Source of the DNA: Skeletonema tropicum
Taxonomy: Eukaryota; Bacillariophyta; Thalassiosirophyceae; Thalassiosirales; Thalassiosiraceae
Assembly (NCBI GenBank): GCA_037178625.1
Contig: CM074131.1
Span: 744,001 to 808,000 of the forward strand
Length of the DNA stretch: 64,000 nt
Direction: 5' to 3'
Part shown: piece after piece, positions 34,001 to 44,650 of the stretch
How the letters are laid out: every line of letters starts with the position of its first letter
Position numbering within the stretch: position 1 is the stretch's first letter
Translations under genes and position numbers: made by a program
Notes under the pieces: generated by a model
What the model was told of the DNA's origin: nothing
Database searches by the model: none
Seen by the model: the letters and a program-made list of their open reading frames with translations, nothing else

Positions 34001-35404
34001 GATGCCCGTCGACAGAGGGAACATATTGCGCCACCAGACGGCGCTGTACACCATTTCGATTACGAAGATAGGCGGGACATGCTGGAAAGGCATAATATTG
34101 TAGGATGCACGGGTACGCTCCTTGATGGTCCGGATGTAACGCTCGATCTCGGGCACGTGATCATCACGAGCAACCACATGAAGATGAACATGTAAGTCTG
34201 CAATGTCTCCTCGCATCGATTCAAATTGGCCATCCGCTAGCATGATTGTTACCCTGAAGCCTCGAATGGCATAAGCACTGACAATCGCCTTGAAGTGTTT
34301 AAGGATGTGAGCGTCTTTCATTGTGTCCAGCTTACCGGCCGATCCAAACTTGATGTGTCGGCTGATAGATAACAGGAAGGGAATGCCGGTCACTTTCATT
34401 ATGTCAACAGATAGGGTGACGTCACGGTAATTTGGCATGATCTGCGGTGGTAGATCAGTAACGGTGACACGAATGGGTGCCGGACGTTGTCGCACCGTCT
34501 TTCCTTTGAGGGATCCAATGTCAGGGCCCCAGATTGTCTCCGCGTTCAAGATATCCCTAGTGGTGATGGGACAGTTGGGGATAAGATTCTCCTTCACATA
34601 CCGCATGAAATCTTTTGTTGCCGGACGACCGATGATCCGCTGGAGACTGCGAGCTTTCCGTGCATTCGCAACATCATAAGCAGAAAATTGATTTATATTA
34701 TCCGCTACAGTATTGACTAAAAGACTATGCTCCTCATCCCGATCAGCAGTGTTGAAATAGTACAGCCGTCGTGATGCCTCCCTGAAATTAAGAATCTTCC
34801 CATTGTTCTTGTGAACTTGGAAGCAGTTGTTGGTAGACGAGTCGTATGTGACCCTGAACTGCTCCTTGACCCGGCTAAGCGATAGAATGTTGGCAATCCC
34901 TTCAGGATAATACCAAACCCATCCATAACCAGACAGATAACCCCTTAAATTTGTTTGCTTCACCCCTGCGTTGCATCGAATCCTCATAGTCGTCTTCGCC
35001 GTGTAAATCTGAGACAGAAGCTGCGCATTGCAGAACACGTCAATGGAACTTTGAGAGTCTAGCAGTATCCATTCCGCAGGGATTTCATTTCCATTCTTAG
35101 AACACGTGCTGTAGGTATCGGATTGGTGGAACATGAGCTCGTCATAATCATAGTCAATACTGCAACGAATAATATCATCATCTGCACTTACTTCGACCGA
35201 TGCATCCTCATTCTCAGTCACCTCCTCATCCTCGACTTCACCAACTGATTGTGTCTCTTCCATGTGAAGAAGTGTACCATCATCAGGAGGAAGGCGCTCA
35301 CCATTATCATGCCACTTGGCACGGCATTCCTCCCGAGGGTGGTTGGTTCCTGCCACATCGGGGGCACGGCGGCCATACTTTGTTTTTATCGTCATCGTCT
35401 CCAT
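30983..35404 (-). CDS. Copia polyprotein (protease, integrase, RT, RNase H)
   Basis: The open frame has 1473 residues from its first ATG, though the real entry is probably from gag near 35,346. Protease: LLDSQSS, catalytic Asp about 116, the DSQS form seen in algal Copia elements rather than DSGA. Integrase follows at about 250-480, with an Asp-rich core and 'EIERYIRTIKERTRA' near its end. A long acidic linker (about 590-730) carries repeats of (E/D)TTGVDD or ETAGVDD. Reverse transcriptase: 'TADIPGAFIQTKMPKED' and the active site WHVDDLKISH at about 1075. RNase H: STEAEVVAVHD near 1285 and 'FTKPLGG' near the end. All the enzymatic domains appear intact. Confidence 0.95.
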   Translation of the reverse strand: METMTIKTKYGRRAPDVAGTNHPREECRAKWHDNGERLPPDDGTLLHMEETQSVGEVEDEEVTENEDASVEVSADDDIIRCSIDYDYDELMFHQSDTYSTCSKNGNEIPAEWILLDSQSSIDVFCNAQLLSQIYTAKTTMRIRCNAGVKQTNLRGYLSGYGWVWYYPEGIANILSLSRVKEQFRVTYDSSTNNCFQVHKNNGKILNFREASRRLYYFNTADRDEEHSLLVNTVADNINQFSAYDVANARKARSLQRIIGRPATKDFMRYVKENLIPNCPITTRDILNAETIWGPDIGSLKGKTVRQRPAPIRVTVTDLPPQIMPNYRDVTLSVDIMKVTGIPFLLSISRHIKFGSAGKLDTMKDAHILKHFKAIVSAYAIRGFRVTIMLADGQFESMRGDIADLHVHLHVVARDDHVPEIERYIRTIKERTRASYNIMPFQHVPPIFVIEMVYSAVWWRNMFPLSTGISTTQSPAEIVLNRKLDHNKHCGVELFEYAQTHEEHDNSMSPRTIGAIATRPTGDGSYNFISLSTGRVINRRSFTRLPLPEDAITRVHHLARRAKAARNLTFTNRDNIDLDTLYADLDRDEDDLPLDEAETAGVDDDNDDNDESDEDYDPAEDDDDADSDDDDDDDDDYGSEADENENDEINHTTNAGVNNAPDVETAGVDDEETTGVDDDEPGEINDDETAGVYKEVNDDETTGVDNDEATGMADETITEDVNQEEGETTGVRRSTRARKPNSLYSTSEYVNVTSGRVHVMNPRMFSNAAVRKATQSPLNDQFSSEYNMFATFGEIPRDIDQFLLLNMDGEEDNGYSEILIAQSEAEWMFLTDHLGWKQGLQGDESEIDQEPEYLFTTEQMNWRKGLKVFGEKGEEAIQKELQQIHDMEGFQPKHWYELTKEERAEALKYLMYLKEKRDGRIKGRGCADGRKQRAYIPKAEASSPTATLAGIMLTCMVDAYEKRDVATADIPGAFIQTKMPKEDRDVHVVLDGRMAELLAKISPDDYQKYVHNHRGQSHIYCKLNVALYGTLKGAVLFWKKLSSYLKDQGFVVNPYDWCVANKEINGKQCTIVWHVDDLKISHVDSKVVDEVLSSLKEEFGKVGELTVKRGKVHDYLGMTLDFSDENSVMVNMEKYLNEVLEDLPEDMDGTAATPAASHLFKTRDDAPKLDEERAALFHRVTAQLLFASQRARPDLRTAVSFLTKRVQEPDEDDYKKLARVIKYVRRTKFLRLKIEANRLDQNHWFIDGAFAVHDDMKSHTGAYMTFGKGMVNGMSSAQKINTTSSTEAEVVAVHDNMPGILWTRYFMEAQGYPMKPSVVHQDNQSAMLLETNGKGSSGKRTRHMNIRYFFVADVQERRQITMEYCPTDEMIGDFFTKPLGGSKFRRFRNIIMNIEHDEHGPVDVDELMGIHHDKLQRRFERENGNESTNVPQSPQQSVNSQECVGTVNRGSLDNTKREKPNKKLSYCDVVKGSS

Positions 35405-36482
35405 CGTTCACTAGGGACTCTCCATTCTGGTTAAAAGTGTGCCCAGTATCGCTAGGGACATAAGGCGCCTTTTTCGTGACCTTCACTGATCTGAGTAGGG
35501 CGTATGCAGTGCTGAGATTCTTGGGGTACGATGACGTTCCCTTGATGTAATCTTGGCGCAGGGCATCGACAGTGGTACCATACCGTGAGCGGTCAGCATT
35601 GACAAGGAATAGCATGGCTTCCATCCGCTCACGTCCTTGTTTCTCGTAATCCTTCTTGATGTCAGGGCTGAGTGAGGCCTCCTCAGTACCCTTCTCCGTG
35701 CAGATAAGTGTAACATATCGGCCCGACAAAGCATCCAATAACTTGTTCTTGCCACCAAACGCTTCGTTGCAGGCCTGGAGAGTCTCGGAGAACTTCTTGT
35801 AGTAGGTATCCAGGTGACGGTCACCCTGCTTAAAGGTGAGTAGGCTAAGGAGAGCCTGTATTAGTGCAAAGAAGGGCTCGGTGGTGGAATCACTGTTGAA
35901 GCACATGCTTTCAAGCATCTTAAGGAGTTTGATGACGTCCATGCTGGCCTTCACATCTGCAAAACCGGGATTTTCCTCCAACGTTGCCTTTGACGCTTCG
36001 TCTATCTAGCCGAGGGCGATGTGGTACATTCTCCTGAGGTGTTCGTCCAAGGTTTTCTTCTCCTTTGTGTAGATGTCGTAGTCCTTGGTAAACTTCAGCT
36101 CATCGATTTTTTTCATGGGTAGCTCATTACCCTTTTCGTCCTTCTTGACGTAGTCCGCATCGACAGGCTCCTTCACCTCCACTTTCTTCAAGTTTTCTAT
36201 TGACTGCGCAACCAGACTGCCGAGATTTTCCGCGGCATGCGTGCTGAGACTTTGACGGAAGTCGGTGAACTGTGTGACCGTATCGGAGGGCGGTCCGCCA
36301 CTGGTGATGGTTCCGAGCGATTTGTTGTGGCCGGTGAAGTTGCTTTTGCCATAGTTGGTCTGGTGGTGTTTATTACCCTTTTTCTTTCTATTCCTGCCAC
36401 CTTGCCTGTTGTTGTTGTTGTTGTTGTTACTGTTGGTGTCGGGCTTAACGTCCCCACCCTCGGTGGGAGATTCGGTTCCCAT
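35307..36482 (-). pseudogene. Copia gag, interrupted by an in-frame TAG
   Basis: The frame starts at ATG 36,482 (MGTESPTEGGDVKPDTNSN), runs through an Asn run and a Lys/Arg-rich patch, meets TAG at 36,006-36,008, and continues in the same frame to 35,307. Past the stop it has gag-like helical sequence and ends at 'CPRCGR', the first half of a zinc knuckle. The second half (H and last C) lies in the pol frame one base away. Gag packages element RNA in virus-like particles. The TAG could be a damage mark or a recoding site; a single stop in a copy with identical LTRs suggests a young mutation. Confidence 0.8.
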
Positions 36483-36511
36483 TCTGACAACCTGTGACTT
36501 TATCAACTATG

Positions 36512-36829
36512 TGTTGAAGATAAAATCCGGTCAGGGCCCAACGACGAAGACTACCGCTCCAGCCTATTACCACCGACAAGATGCTCTATCCAGTAAACAA
36601 ACGTATTACTATGTTATTACTATGTTATTCACGAAGCACTAACATAGTTGATAAAGTAAGAGCATCCTTGGCTGTTGAGGCTCATGGTGCTCATCCTCCG
36701 TATCTTGAGGTCTTCCTCCATATCTTGGCTCTTCAAGATGAGCCTTTTACTACGTCACAGTAAGATAGTTTCTTGTTGGGTTTCTCACGTTTTGTGTTGT
36801 CTAGAGAACCCCGATTTACAGTTCCAACA
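36512..36829 (-). repeat. 5' LTR of the Copia element (318 bp)
   Basis: It appears identical to the LTR at 30,762-31,079. Read on the - strand, the next internal bases are CATAGTTGATAAAGTCACAG; I cannot assign the primer tRNA. Confidence 0.95.
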
Positions 36830-36865
36830 CATATCGAATTCAAGTCAAAGTATATCAAGTATTTT

Positions 36866-37702
36866 CTAAGACTCAGAGATCAAATAATCTTCGGAGTAGT
36901 CGTTGGAATAGGGATCGGGGCTGTGAGTAGTCATGCCCCACACTTGAGACCAGCACCTGCTACTAAGATTCGTGACGTCGCTACGACTATAGCTGCTGCC
37001 ACATTGATCATCCAGTTTATGGCGGATTTGTCTCCTGCATCGCTCCATGGCAGCGCCACGACATTCTCCCCTCCAGCGTTTACGATCGGATGACTTGTAC
37101 ACTTTGCCACAATGTTTGTAGGCGAGGATACTGGCTGCCTCATCTCCCAATTCAGCGCACTCGTCAGCATGGAGGCACTCTTTCTCCTTCTGGATGACCA
37201 CCTCGTTCATACCAGCTCTGGCACCTCGATTGAAGGATATTGTGCGCCAGTCACCGTCGGTTTTTCTATTCCACCCCTTTTTGCGGATTCTGCGATTGAC
37301 GTTGTCTGGAAATTCTTTCCAGGCAGCGGTACAGGTACCTCCACCTAGACGCCAAAGCCTATTTGCCTCACTGCGTCCTGCATTTAAACCATCCTGGTAA
37401 GAACTAACTCCGCTAGCATCAGCAGAGAAGGTAGAATCTTGATCTTGGGAGTACTCATCGTAAGAGGAAGAAAGTTCAGAGTCGTAGTTGTCAACTCCTC
37501 TGACGACTGTATTGTGGAAGCGATAGGAGATGGCAAAAGGAGCATGTGTTAGTGAGTGTTGCAAAGGCAAAAAGAGGACAAAAACATGTCAAACAAATAA
37601 ATATAGGACAACAACATGTCGAACAAATAAACCTACAGAGGCAACGGCGCCTGGAGCAGCGGCGAAGACAGCCAAGGCGGCGGTGAGGAAGAAGAGTTTC
37701 AT
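36866..37702 (-). CDS. Secreted Cys-rich protein of unknown function
   Basis: Two exons, 37,702-37,633 and 37,506-36,866, give 236 residues; the 126-base intron runs GTTTAT...ACAG. The start MKLFFLTAALAVFAAAPGAVA is a clear signal peptide. Mature protein: an acidic/Ser-rich stretch (DNYDSELSSSYDEYSQDQD), then a segment with GLNAGRSEANRLWRLGG and, from about 140, 'NRGARAGMNEVVIQKEKECL' followed by Cys residues at regular helical spacings (ECL, ECAEL, HCGKV, ECRGAA, RCRRQ, QCGSS). I recognise no named domain; the cysteines suggest an extracellular disulphide-bonded helical fold. The donor GTTTAT is weak, so the exon edge could shift. It shares a 520-base divergent promoter region with the BRCT gene, and the Copia element begins just past its stop. 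Confidence 0.7.
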
Positions 37703-38222
37703 TGTTGAGGTGATATATGTTGTTTGATGTTGTGTTTTTTGCTCTGCAAAAATTATGACAACACACTGAGCAGCGGCGGACCCAAAGCAAAGATCTTGCT
37801 TGACCAACACGGAGCCATGAAGATCATATCGATTCCGCTGTTATCGTAAAGATCTTATCAATTCCACTGTCAAGCTCATTTTGTAGTGTGAAAGCAGGAC
37901 GCGTGTCATAACATTTCCACTGTTGATTTGATGCTTGATTTCAGACGCGTGTTGTTGTGGTTTTTTGTGAGCGCAGCCCTTGGGTGGGTCTTCAGGTCAT
38001 TTCTTGCTATTTACGGGAAACTACGTATCACGAGTCACGAGGGCGTCTGCTGACGCGTGTTCAGTTGCGAGAAGAAGCGATGCATCGAAAGACACCAATC
38101 TCTGCTTCATTACATGCGTGCGTATTAAACAACCCAAGACTCCACTTACAGCACTGAACATGAACACTGAATGGCTGGAATGAATCAATGAGAATGAGGC
38201 AGAGGCAGCTAGTCATCTAACC
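37703..38222. promoter_or_regulatory. Divergent promoter region
   Basis: 520 bases between the - strand secreted-protein gene and the + strand BRCT gene. ACGCGTGTC/GACGCGTGTT-like elements occur at about 37,900, 37,946 and 38,052; whether they matter is unknown. Confidence 0.3.
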
Positions 38223-41200
38223 ATGCCTCGAGTACACGGTATCGACCTCGTCCCACGTCGGGGACGTCGAAGATCTGGTCCATTTGGTGGTGGAGTGGCT
38301 ACGGCGACTTCCAATAACGGCTTGACAAAAAATAATGCTGGAAGCGGCGCAAAGAATGATGCCAGCAATGCGAACCACGCCTCTTCTGCTTTGGGTGTTG
38401 CGGAAGCTTCCTCTTTGTCACTGGTTGCCGACCAAGTAGGGAATACTGCTAGTACTGATATCTTGACGTCAACGATGGCTGATGAGAACAATCGAAGCGA
38501 TCACGATCATAATGACACAATTGAGTTGGGAAAAGTGAGCGAGGGCACTCATCGAATGACGCTCAATGATGATACAATCTCTGCAGCGCAGTCACCAACC
38601 AGTGATCAAAAAGCTGCCTACAGCGAAAAGAAAGATCACGAGCCGTTACAATCATCGTCTAGTCCGATAGCCAGAAATTATCAGTCTTCATCGGAGGATA
38701 ATTCAGTGTCAACTACACCGGTGACAGAATCGCAGGCAACCGCAATCACATCAAATAGAACATCGACCACGACGATCAATAATAATTCTACTTTCACTAC
38801 AAACAATATTCATGCATCAAGCACAATTCATACCAGTAATACAAGCAATGACAACAGTCTCAGCAGCAGCAGTGTAATCAGACCACAATCCAAAGAATCC
38901 ATTCAACATCTCGAATTCAGTTCGCATTCATTTTCAGTTCCGTCCATTACTAAAAAGTCTCCATCGAATACAGATGACTTTCATGATAGTAGTATTGCAT
39001 TATCGTTTGGAATTGGACCCTCTTTGGAAACGATAAATGAGGAGACGACTGCATCTGTCGAGAAAGATGATAAAGTATTATCTGATCAAGAGGATACAGC
39101 GCAGCCAACAACTACAAAAGTAGTATTGAATCCAAATGCCACATGGCTCTACAATCAATGCAGAATTGCCAAATCCAAAATGGACTATCCCCATTCCACA
39201 CTCTACCTCTCCACTAAAATTCTCACTGGGATACGACAACACTACTCTTCTTCCAATTACGATAGTGATACTACAGAGGATGATGAACGGATGATGCAAC
39301 AAGCCATTATTCAGAATTTATTATTTCAGTTGATTGAGGAGGGGAAGAAACGTGATTTGCAGTTTGTGTTTGATGTTGGTTCCAAGTCGTTGGAGTTGTA
39401 TGAGGATTGGGAGGGGTTGACGGTAAATGCTTTACGGGATGTTGCTTTGGATTGTGGTGATGATGTTGCGTTGGATTTTGGCGGGGATATGAATGATGAT
39501 GGTTTGAAGGCTGATGCTGATGAGGATAGTAGGGAAGGTTGTGCTACGCCAAAGAAAGATGTGAATAAACTATCCAGCCATAATCCCAATGATGTTGGTG
39601 ATGGTGGTAGTACCACCGCTACAACAGCTGCCCAGTCAACCCCGTCCCCTCAAAAAAGGAGGGGGGAGGAGAACAACAGCAACACTGCAGTATTGTCATC
39701 AGTTACAACTCCCGCCTCTTTGATGAAGAAGAATATTCGATCTCGTCGAAAGAAGCGACAGAATGGGAGAAGTATGAATGCACTCGTCACTGCGAAGGAG
39801 AGAACAATGGATCATGCAAGCGATGGTGTCAGTAGTGTTAGCAAGCCACGTGCTGATTTTCATATCCAAAAGAATGATGATGGTTTGAACATGCAAGAGG
39901 ATGACGACTGTGAGAAGTGGTCATTTCTATCTTCTGCGCAGAATCAAGCCAAAGACTCAAATAATGATGTCGAACATTATGAGGTGGATGAGAGGAAACC
40001 GCAGTCAACGATTGCTGAGTCTAGTATGCAGCAATCATTGGATTTCACCACCAACGAAGAAAAAGATGGTAATTATGTCGCGATGATGGATGAGGATATC
40101 GAGTCGGTAGAAGTAGAGTTGACAGTCTCCGCAGAGGATGAGGACGTTGAGATACGTGATGAAGTAGGAGATAATGGCAGTGGAGTTGATACCGCAGAGT
40201 TTAATGACAAGGTGCAAGCGACTGCCGAGTCGGTCGAAAAAGAGTTGGCAGTCTCACCCAAAAGTGACCTAGATAATAACAATGAGGAGAAGGATGATGA
40301 TAACGAGCATGAGAAGAAGGATGAAGATGTCGCTGTCGATGGTGATAATGATTCTTTGATCCAGACTGCAACTCGTTCATTTGATCATCCAAATGATACA
40401 TGCGATAGAGACGACATCATCAACAATGAACCCGAAGCGGCGCTGCCTGGGAATGAATTACATCCTCTCGAGCCAGCTCGCAGCGCTGCTACAAATAACA
40501 GTGACGATGAGTCAAGATTCTCCCAGGGGGAAAGCGATCTTATAGACGAAGTCAAACTATCCTCAAGGAAACGGAGCGAGCGAAGAGAGGTAGTCCGAAT
40601 CATGTTCACGGGCGTTACTCCTACTCGCAGGCACATGCAAATGATCGAGACGATTGGGGCTGAAATTGTGGAATCAATTGACAAGGCACACACTGTCACT
40701 CATGTTATTGTGACTGATGGTAGGGCCAAATTGAGGCGTACTCCAAAACTCATGATTTGCATTTGTAAGACGTCGAATATCTTGAGCACAGAATGGCTTG
40801 AAAAATCTGCGAATGAACAGAAGGTGTTGGACGCTGCTCCATTTCTTTGGATGAACGACAAGGAAGCTGAGTCGAAGTATAAATTTTCGATGAAAGACAC
40901 AGTACAAAACGGCACGCTCGCTCGTAAACATCGTGGGGGAGTCCTTGGAGGGTACTACTTCTATATTTGTGCGGGGATAGCTGGAAATCGTGCGCCATCC
41001 ATGAAAGAGTTCAAGCTGATTATTGAGGCAGCTGGGGGGCATCTATTGAATTCCCTCGCTCCTTCAGAAATCATTGATCCCCTAAAAACGGTGATTCTCA
41101 CCAGCGACCCGCCCACTCCGTCTCAGCTGAAAGAACGTGGAGTCAAAAACATTGCGAAGTGTGGAGGCAAACTAGAGACTACTTCATGGCTATTTCATTC

Positions 41201-43387
41201 CATCATCACGCAAACAAATTCAATTTACGAAGACGATGATACTATCGAAAGTGTTTCCACACCGGGGTCCAAAGTTTCTCATGTGGAAGTGGTTTCGCCG
41301 CCACTGAAGAATCCTCACGGCGCACAGAAACTGGCTTCTGTTCAATTCACAACACGGGATTACCTTCTTGCAAATAATCAAGCAACGTCATCGATGGAAA
41401 CCCTTGAATCATCTAGAGATGAAGCCTTCGTTCTTGCGCATAGGCTGTGGCAAAATTATTTCAATGAGAGTGTGAAATCATCCAAAACTCCCCGCAAGGC
41501 GTCATCAAAGCCTACTCGCCGTCTTCGTGGTCGGACTCACTCGTTGAGTCCAATGGTAGGAGCTACAGCCACTTCCACCATTGAGAAAAATGAGTCTGCT
41601 CTTAAGAAGGAAAGCATACTTCATGAGAATCCTTATATTACATGGGAAGCTATTGTCCTTTTCACTCTGCAAATTCGCGCAAGAGAACTGGAGACATGTA
41701 AGTCGTTGGCTTCAGATAATGTCGTGCCGGCGGATTCATACTTTTCCTCGCCGACCGCTATCCAAGGTAAAGGGAAAGCGCTGTCTCTCCTGATAAATGA
41801 TGGCGTTGAAATATTCGGTACATTGCAAGATGTTTTCTCTCTCCATCAGAACCGCTCCTCGGGAATGATACCAGAGCCAGTCGTTGCATCGTTTGCTCTA
41901 ATGGCCATCGAGGCTGTGAGTGCAATGCATGCATGTGGTGTCGTGCATAACAACATTGGGATGGATTCATTTCTGGTTGCGAAGCGTGTCGAGAAGAACG
42001 CACATCAAGATGAATGGTTTCTACAAATGATTGGATTTGGTGACAAGTCTATCGTGTTCACCCGTCAGGAGTACGATTGTAAGCAGACTCAGTACGAGCA
42101 CGATTACAACTGTCTCGCGAACGTAATTCACAAGTTCCTTACTGGAGGCATCGGGATTACCTTCGCCATGAGCCAAGATGGATCTGTAGAGTTTGCATCA
42201 AAGCAATTTATCAGCGGAAATTTGTTCCTGCGCGGGGCATTGAGCTGGTGTGCGCTGATGGATGCATTTATTGGGCATCGGTGATGTGCAAAAGAATGAC
42301 AATTCCGATCAATTCAGGTTGGCGTTTCCAGTCAATCTCCTGCAACTTGCGAACGAGGATGATGCTCCAAATAAACGCATTTATCAGTTTGGATGGTCTT
42401 CTCGAATGTTACAAGAGCTACTATCGACGCAAAATGACAGCCTTTTTACCTTCCTTGAAGCGCTGTGTACCCTCAACTCTCGATATGTACTTCCGAATGT
42501 CAATTTGCAGTCATTTGCGTGCAGTCCATCTTTCGACAATGAGATATTTGAGTGCGCAACTCAACTAAGGATTGCGAAGGAAAATGAGATCCTTCGTCGT
42601 GGATTTGTTCAAAAGGAAGCCAAGCTTGAAGCAGATGCATTGGCGTTACAGGAACGTGAATCGCATTATCGCGGCCGTACTGCTCGACTGAAAGTAGACC
42701 AACAGAACAATGACAAGCTTCAAAAGTCTCTCATGAAGAGAGAGCGTGAGGTACTAATGAGAGAGGAACAAATGGCCGTCAAAATTTCCCACGAGGAGGA
42801 ACGGCTGAATAAGATGAAGCAGGGCATTTCGCTCAGGGAACAGCGTCTTGAGGAGAGAATCAGACAGTTGGAGGAGAGCAACCAACGCCCACGTGAAGAA
42901 CTAGCAGTACCAAAGCAATCAAACTGCAAATGCACTTTCTCCTCACAATTCCAGCAGTCTCAAACGAAAAAATGAAAGTCTGCACCAAACACCGCCTCCG
43001 ACGCATTCCAACTTTCAATCATTGGAAATCAATACTTCCAAAATGCCTTCGTCTCAGAACAAGAGACGTCGCTCAAGAATTAATTCCAATCTTGAGCAAT
43101 CGACACCACCCCAATTCAAGTCAGATACGAATGACATGACGAACAGCAATGAAAAATACCCGCAACAAGAATTGAAGAAGTCAGAATTGTATGCAGAGAT
43201 GCGGCAACATCCACATCATCATGAATCTTCACAGGAGAGTAGATTCTCCCAAGAGAGCAGTAGTCAAAAGAGGAAGAGGAGCAATAGGGGCAAATCACCA
43301 GTGGCATCGCAGTTAGATTCACTGCAGAGTTTGCCCAAGTCTCCCAAGAAACATCCCAAAAAAGTCTTTATTGCCTTTGAGGAGTGA
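38223..43387 (+). CDS. Tandem-BRCT protein with BUB1/MAD3-like pseudokinase and coiled coil
   Basis: The main frame runs from ATG 38,223 to 42,284. Residues 1-780 are Ser/Thr/acidic low complexity with a helical block at about 300-420. BRCT 1 (about 788-880, 'VVRIMFTGVTPTRRHMQMIE', W in 'STEWLEKSA') and BRCT 2 (about 900-1000, 'GGYYFYICAGI', 'TTSWLFHSII') would bind phosphoserine peptides, as in MDC1 or PTIP. Residues about 1215 onward match a BUB1-type kinase fold (EAVSAMHACGVVHNNIGMDS; 'DYNCLANVIHKFLTGG'), but HRD reads HNN (1242-1244) and DFG reads GFG (1271-1273), so it is catalytically dead by inspection. The C-lobe continues one frame over (42,262-42,975) into a coiled coil, and a basic tail follows in the third frame to 43,387. 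Each break fits one extra base (GGG 42,273-42,275; A6 42,967-42,972); a 37-base GT-AG intron at 42,281-42,317 could explain the first. Confidence 0.7.
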
Positions 43388-43566
43388 TACCTAGGCGAAC
43401 GACATTGTTCTTACTTCCACTTCCAAGTATTCTCCTCATTCTTTTATTTTATAACACGTTTCATTTCATATTTTTTTACATTTACTTTGTAGTGACTTTG
43501 TCATAGTTCTTTGGCACCAATTTGCCAGAGCTGGTCGTTTAATTAGACCCTGCCGAGGTCGTAAAA
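43388..43566. other. Intergenic
   Basis: A short T-rich stretch after the BRCT gene; nothing recognised. Confidence 0.5.
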
Positions 43567-43940
43567 TCAGTGTAAAATTCGTGTAAATTTTAAGGTACGG
43601 AATCTGTTTTCAGCCAACACCAAGTCTCCAACGTGCACTTGGCCATGAAGCACACTAGTTTCTTTGATGGCATGAACCAAGGGAATGTTGCCTGAAGGAC
43701 TGTCAATCACAATTCCAAGCTTGCCAGGAGGAGCAACCATGACGATGCGCTCATAGTCCTCGTCCTCTTCTCTTCACACAGGATAGTACCAGGCTTTTGA
43801 TGTGCATTATCCAGAGTTTTATCATCTGCAAAAGTCATCGGACAAGTAGAGCCAAGCGCTGACGTATTGCCAGTTGCAGTCGTTGCGTCCATACACGATG
43901 CAGTACTACTTCCACACCTCTGCATTTCACTCCTCAAGCA
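43567..43940 (-). pseudogene. PDZ-domain gene relic
   Basis: On the - strand 43,761-43,567 reads EDYERIVMVAPPGKLGIVID and on to VHVGDLVLAENRFRTL before a stop. 'APPGKLGIVID' is the carboxylate-binding loop of a PDZ domain and 'VGDLVL' its later strand. The frame is closed upstream by TGA; related sequence continues in another frame to about 43,937 ('GNTSALGSTCPMTFADDKTL'). It is therefore a broken piece of a larger gene, with no intact copy in the window. Confidence 0.55.
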
Positions 43941-44650
43941 AGCATATCCGCTCTCACCATAAGTACTTCAGTTCAGAGACAGTGCTAGTATCCCTCCGGT
44001 ATCCAGCGCCATCTACATCTACTGCCTTTGAGACATGCACATACTATCGTACCGATGATGGCATCCGTAAAACTCACCCGAGTGCTGAAGAGCCAGAAAT
44101 GATAGTGGCTTTTAGGATGCTTAGTCAACCTGGTGTCTAAACAGAACCACAATAATGCGAGATCGCAAAAATGTTTGTACTATGCTGAAGTTGGAATTAG
44201 TGATCAATATGTGGAGCAGACCCCGCCCAACGACCCCAAAGTACAACCAGCCTATGCTTAGTCCACTAGTTTTGAGGAGATTGTCTGTGATTGGTGGTTT
44301 CTCAAATGGAATATTGATGAAGCTTACCGAGCTTCCTTGCTCTCAGCTCAATACGGCCTTCAAGTTCTGTTGTGTATTTTCGAGACGTGAAGTTGTGAGT
44401 CAAAGCGGTAAATAGAGCAGCGTATGTTGTATTAAGTAGCGAGCAGAGCAAGCTCTGCAAATCAAAGTGTAGAAAATTCAGGACATCTTTACTACAGGTA
44501 AAGACTCGTATCTTAGACCCGTTCCTTATACGCTTGCAGCCCCCTCTACTTACATATTTTCGTAGGCTACATCATCATAGCCCCCTATTTCCGAAGGCCT
44601 ACCACTAACCCGGTATTAGGCCTCCTAAGAATAGTGAGGTGTAAATCATT
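43941..44650. other. Decayed sequence before the tandem array
   Basis: No credible gene. The part from about 44,340 to 44,450 (TTCAAGTTCTGTTGTGTATT and following) matches the ends of the 1.6-kb units downstream, so it is the tail of a further, mostly lost unit. Confidence 0.5.

Larger units (their letters stand above)
30757..36834 (-). mobile_element. Complete Copia (Ty1-type) LTR retrotransposon with CATAT duplication
   Basis: The element occupies 30,762-36,829 and is transcribed on the - strand. CATAT flanks it at 30,757-30,761 and 36,830-36,834. The order is 5' LTR (right), gag, protease, integrase, reverse transcriptase, RNase H, 3' LTR (left), the Copia order. I found no difference between the two LTRs, so insertion is recent. 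It sits 32 bases beyond the stop codon of the secreted-protein gene on its right. Pol is intact, but gag has an in-frame TAG and the gag-to-pol passage needs a frame change, so this copy may be unable to move on its own. Confidence 0.96.

Noticed and set aside
43874..44140. 88-codon + strand frame opposite the PDZ relic
   Set aside because: It overlaps the antisense relic, has no motif and is rich in residues expected from random AT/CA-rich sequence.
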